Below the pieces are notes generated by a model. The model worked only from the letters and a program-made list of their open reading frames with translations, searched no databases and was not told the origin of the DNA. The position numbers and the translations under genes are program-made. From positions 13,704,001 through 13,768,000 of the forward strand of contig BSBM01000123.1 of assembly GCA_027924585.1 (NCBI GenBank): 64,000 nt of DNA, read 5' to 3'. Positions 60,098 through 64,000 of the stretch are shown here, one piece after another; position 1 is the stretch's first letter; every line of letters begins with the position of its first letter. Source of the stretch: Larix kaempferi (Eukaryota; Streptophyta; Pinopsida; Pinales; Pinaceae).

Positions 60098-62551
60098 ATG
60101 ATGATGGGTTTATGGTTTCTTTTGTTGGTTCCATTTGTTGTTTTGATGATGTTCATTGAAAACCGAAGGAGGAATGAGGGAGAGGGAGATGATGAAGAAG
60201 TGGGTAGTGGCACATACTGTGGAGAGGAGGGAGGGGAAGAGGAGGAGGAGGAGGAGGAGGGAAACCGAATGAAAACCAAGGAGGACACAACACCCTTGTG
60301 GAAATATCTCACCAAGCAGGAAGGAAGCAAGGGGGGTGGAACCGCCAAATTTGGTTGCCCCCATTGTAAAAAGACTTACATGGGTTCATATACCCGTCTG
60401 AGACGACATCTATGTGGGAACATGCCATGTGATGAAAACAAAACTGTAGGAGTTTGTGTTTGCAAAAGTGTGCCATCAACACAAAGAGCCATGTATAAGA
60501 AGGAAGAATTTGAAGCACAAAACAAATCAAAAGCAAGGGTTGACCATGACCCCTCATTGAACTCACCGAGAACTGGAGGCCCATCCACCCAAGGTAGTGG
60601 ATCCTCACCCCCTGGGTCACGCAGGACAATATCAGATTTCCTTGACGTTGGCGGTAGGGATGACGTGGATGCAAAAGAGTTCCGGTTTCTCTATGCATGT
60701 GGCATACCATTCAATGTCCTTCGCTCACCCTATTGGCATGAAATGGTAGACGCCATTCGCACTGCTCCAGCAGGATACAAGAGCCCAGGGTATGACAAAG
60801 CTAGAACTGTGGGGCTTGACAAGGAAAGAGGCAAGATCCAAAATGCTTTGGGGCAATTCACAAATGCTTGGAATGAGTATGGGGTATCAATTGTATCAGA
60901 TGGATGGACAAATGTAAAAGGCAAGCCATTGATAAATGTTCTTGGTGTGTCTGCTACTGGTGCAGTCTTCCTTTCAGCCCATGATTACTCAGATAAATTC
61001 AAGACTGGCATAAACATTGCAGAACTCCTACTCAAAACCATTGAAGCTATTGGTCCATACAATGTCATCCAAGTCATAACCGATAATGCTGCTAATTGTA
61101 AGGCAGCGGGAACAATCATTGAAGATAAATACCCCAACATATTTTGGTTTGGGCGTTTGGTTCACACAATGAACCTTTTGATGCACGACATCATTACGTT
61201 GAAGGAAAATCAATACAAATGGATTGGTGAATTGTACAAAAAGGGCAAGAAGATGATAAGATTTATAACCAACCATTGGAATGCCCATGGCATTTTCCGT
61301 AGTCACTCAAAGTTGGAGCTATTGAAGATAGCAAAGACTAGATTTACTAGCTACTACCTCACTTTCAGGCGCCTTTTGAAGGCAAGAGAGGCATTGACTA
61401 GCATGGTATCAAGTGAGTCATGGCAGGTCTTGAAAGATAGGTGTACATCCGCATCTGACAGGCTTGATTTTCAGGAGGTGGAAGAAACAGTTCTTGATGC
61501 GGGGTTTTGGGTAAGTGTCAAGTATGTTTTGCAGTTCACAAAGCCCATTTATTACATGATTCGGTTTGCAGATACAGATAAGCCGGTGATTGGGGAGGTG
61601 TATGAGCAGATGGATAGCATGCTGGGTCAAATTAAAGATATTGTTGAACAGAAAGATCCCGTCTTGTATGATCATATTCACACACATGTGGTCAAAAGGT
61701 GGGAACATCTCAACATTCCACTGCATGCCTTGGCGTATGTGTTAACACCAAAATAATATTCTCCATCTTGGTTGGCCAAACCAGCACCTGGGGGTGGGGT
61801 TAGGAGAAAGCCCCACACAGATCCAGAGGTACAACTTGCTTACATGAATGCTATAGACAAGTTGGTCGCTGATGCAGAGGAATGTGACATATTGCGCAGT
61901 GAATTAAGCAAATACCTCAGTGAAGTTGGTCCATTTGGTACTTTGCATGCAATCAGAGATCGAGATAGGGCACCTCCTATCGAATGGTGGAACATGTATG
62001 GCTCAACATGGAAACGCTTGTATAAATTGGCTGTTAGAGTGCTTTCACAGGTGGTTAACAATTCCTCCGCAGAAAGGTGTTGGAGCACATATAGCTTCAT
62101 CCACTCAGTGAAAAGAAACTGATTAAATGAAAACCGAACAGAAAGCTTGGTTTATGTACATTACAACTTGAGGTTGTTGACTCATTATTGTGAGTGTGCC
62201 AAAACTGATAGATCATATGTCACTTGGGACAACAATCCGGAGGAGGATAACTTGGAGGATGGAGCCATAGCTTTGGTGCACTTGGAGGAAGAGCTTTTGG
62301 GTGATGAGGATGACGCATATGCAGTACCACTACCAATGGCGCCGCCATCTTCTTCTTCGTTTCCAGATGCACCATCTTTGCCTAGAGGTTCACGACCTCC
62401 ATCTGCATCAGTGAGGGGGGAACGTGCAGGATCGAGTCTTGGACGTGGCTCAACAGTGGTGGCTATTGGGGATGATAATCCCACTTCCATTGTTCAGAGA
62501 GCACGAGAAAAGAAAATGGAAATTTCTCGTGGCAAGAGGAAACATCCATGA
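60098..62551 (+). pseudogene. hAT transposase (BED finger, DUF659, C-terminal dimerisation), two in-frame stops
   Basis: One reading frame of 818 codons with TAA at 61754-61756 and TGA at 62120-62122. In order: an acidic N-terminus; a BED-type zinc finger (PLWKYLTKQ, then CPHCKKTYMG and RLRRHLCG, residues about 65-110); the DUF659 core (GIPFNVLRSPYWHEMVDAI, VSIVSDGWTNVKGKPLINVL, VITDNAANCKAAG, residues about 200-350); a helical insertion region; and the hAT dimerisation segment (WWNMYGSTWKRLYKLAVRVL, then NNSSAERCWSTYSFIHSVKR) after the first stop. The second stop stands where a CGA arginine codon could have been, consistent with C-to-T change. A hydrophobic start (GLWFLLLVPFVVLMMFI) is unusual for this family, and translation may really begin further in, for example at MKTKEDTTPLW. 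The enzyme cuts and pastes the element. Confidence 0.88.
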
Positions 62552-63110
62552 TTCCATAAAATCTACTTTTCTTGTATTTTCTTGTTTACAGTACTTTCAA
62601 GTTTCGGCACTATTGACTCTTTTATATTTATTATCATATATTTTGTAAACATTACATGGCATTTCAAGTTTGAAGTTTTAAGTTGAACCTACCTTTGAAT
62701 TTGAAGCTTTAAGGTTGAATCTTGATGTTATAACTTATGGAATCATGGATATTGGATCTATGGTTGATGAATTCATGAATTCACTAGTAAATGATTAATG
62801 AATGATGTTATATGGTATTATTGTTTATTTCATGCTTTTCAATGATGAATGATGTTATATGATGTTATCTGATGATTGACGAACTTCTACTTGCATTTGT
62901 TGACATATATGCATCAAAATATAAAAAAAAAATATTATATAAAAAACGCTTCCGGAATGCTTCCTAACCGGAAGCTTTTGAAAATTTCGCTTCTCGCTCC
63001 CGCTCCCGCTCCCGCTCCCAAGTAACCTTGTGCAAAACACATGCACCTATAGCTGCTCAGAAATCAGCCTCTTCTCAAGTCTGAAATCCCCGCTCTACTT
63101 CAAACAACCA

Positions 63111-63122
63111 GCTTTGATACCA
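63111..63122 (-). promoter_or_regulatory. Primer binding site of second copia-like element
   Basis: On the minus strand TGGTATCAAAGC follows the 5' LTR directly. It is identical to the site at 9333-9344. Confidence 0.85.
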
Positions 63123-64000
63123 TGTAAAACTTTACACAACCTTCAACTCTGATTTCTAATTTCACTGATACATTGTTTAATACATAAACTCATCCAACAT
63201 TCAACTGCTGCAAATGAATTCTTTCCTCATAAACAACTCAAAATTAGAAAGACTTGAAGATCTTTACCACACTACTGAGAGCAGAAATAAAAATTAGTCA
63301 CACATTTAAATTTCGGACTCAGAATTTTAGCCAAATGGCCGAGGAAAAACCCCGAAGGGAAAACCTGTGAGAGAGATTGCTTTTATTATATTCTTCTTCA
63401 AAAGTTATTGACAGTACAACAACATAATTAAACTCAACATAAAACACAGACTTATCTCAAGTTTTGATACAATTTCTCCACCCCGGAAAATGTGCCCAAC
63501 ATACACAAATTCCTTACTCGAATTTCTCATGTACTGTATGGATCAGTATGGCCTTGACAACTTCTTCTCAGGTCCTTGATTTTGTGCCAGGAAGCAAATT
63601 TACCAGTTAAATGTTGCCTCGAGAAACATGCTATATCTCACCTCAATTTTCGTGTCACTGCTGCTGTGTACGGACTGTCAACTTCTAAGTACGACTTGTA
63701 CGAACATGCATAAATACCCTCTCGAAATTTGTGCTTCCCTTCCCGAGATTTGTGCCCAGAATCTTCCTCGAATTTTGTATAGCTCTTCAAACTTCGTGCT
63801 GATTCTGTTTTGGAAAATCGTGCCCCTGTACCTTCTATACGGTCTGGGAATTCGTGCTAGGTTCAACTTCTTGGAACTTGTGCCAGCTATCTCAGCCTGC
63901 TTCTCTCTTTCAAACTCAACTTCAGTTCTCATGAACTCGACTTGGTCTCCTTTTACTCCAAAACTCATGGAAATAATGAATATAATGCTTCTTTGTTGCC
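63123..64000 (-). repeat. LTR (5' LTR of second copia-like element, cut by window end)
   Basis: The first 878 bp on the plus strand match 52862-53740, with scattered substitutions and a few small indels. The missing part and the target duplication lie beyond the window. Confidence 0.88.

Larger units (their letters stand above)
59288..63030 (+). mobile_element. hAT transposon, nearly intact
   Basis: Flanked by the exact 8-bp target duplication TGCAAAAC (59280-59287, 63031-63038). The ends CTACGTTGC and, complemented, CAAGGTTAC form imperfect terminal inverted repeats matching about 12 of 19 bases. Both subterminal regions are rich in GAAGCG/CGCTTC words. Inside lies a DUF659/hAT transposase frame with only two stops. 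It sits in the leader of the second copia-like element, between its primer binding site and Gag. Confidence 0.9.
52862..64000 (-). mobile_element. Second copia-like gag/protease element, runs off the window
   Basis: The 3' LTR is 52862-54032 and the 5' LTR starts at 63123 and is cut by the window end. The primer binding site is at 63111-63122. Inside, in minus order, are Gag N-terminus (58923-59198), Gag UBN2 part (55339-55626), zinc knuckle (55050-55292) and protease (54417-55004). Integrase and reverse transcriptase are absent. Two later insertions split it: an unidentified one at about 55639-58920 and a hAT at 59288-63030. Layout and proteins match the copia-like element at 6781-12105. Confidence 0.85.

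Overview
This window looks like nuclear DNA from a plant with a large, repeat-rich genome. The pattern is of gymnosperm type, which is inferred from very long, transposon-filled introns; the species cannot be named from the sequence. There is no bacterial-type gene organisation. Nearly everything recognisable is a transposable element in some state of decay, with one well-preserved host gene in the middle.

The host gene (29639-37440, plus strand) is the 5' two thirds of an XAP5/FAM50-type gene, the family of Arabidopsis XAP5 CIRCADIAN TIMEKEEPER (XCT). Seven exons join in frame at GT-AG boundaries and give 206 residues without a stop. Intron 4 (6.2 kb) holds a minus-strand copia remnant and a solo LTR. 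The C-terminal XAP5 exons are not visible, so they either lie beyond a further intron of more than 26 kb or are missing.

Left part: a decayed Ty3/gypsy pol 3' end (3-1802) with an LTR-like tail rich in CACGTG motifs, and tRNA-like SINE heads (2.2-2.6 kb). Next comes a minus-strand L1-type LINE (about 15912 down to about 4980). It was split by a copia-like element (6781-12105, TSD CATAG). That element's right LTR was split by a solo LTR (9952-11727, TSD CTTCT), which was itself invaded by a foldback MITE (10681-11134). From 18.7 to 25.5 kb lies a 5'-complete gypsy element whose 5' LTR contains a non-autonomous hAT (19829-20869). A decayed Helitron Rep/helicase follows at 26.1-27.9 kb, and a LINE 3' end (28.36-29.3 kb) abuts the XCT promoter.

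Right part: a second, different LINE (about 44560 down to 41076, minus), a non-autonomous hAT (44784-45945), a noncoding LTR-type element (49633-52285) inserted in a 215-bp tandem duplication, and a second copia-like element (52862 to beyond 64000, minus). The last was interrupted by an unidentified 3.3-kb insertion and by a nearly intact hAT (59288-63030) whose transposase reading frame carries only two stops.

The most unusual observations are two arrays of short hairpins repeating every 19-20 nt inside two different LTR-type elements (10140-10397 and 51788-52257). In the first, the loop is constant and the stems change in a compensatory way. Also notable are three hAT elements with related termini but entirely different GC-rich subterminal motif arrays, and related copia-like elements that all lack reverse transcriptase.
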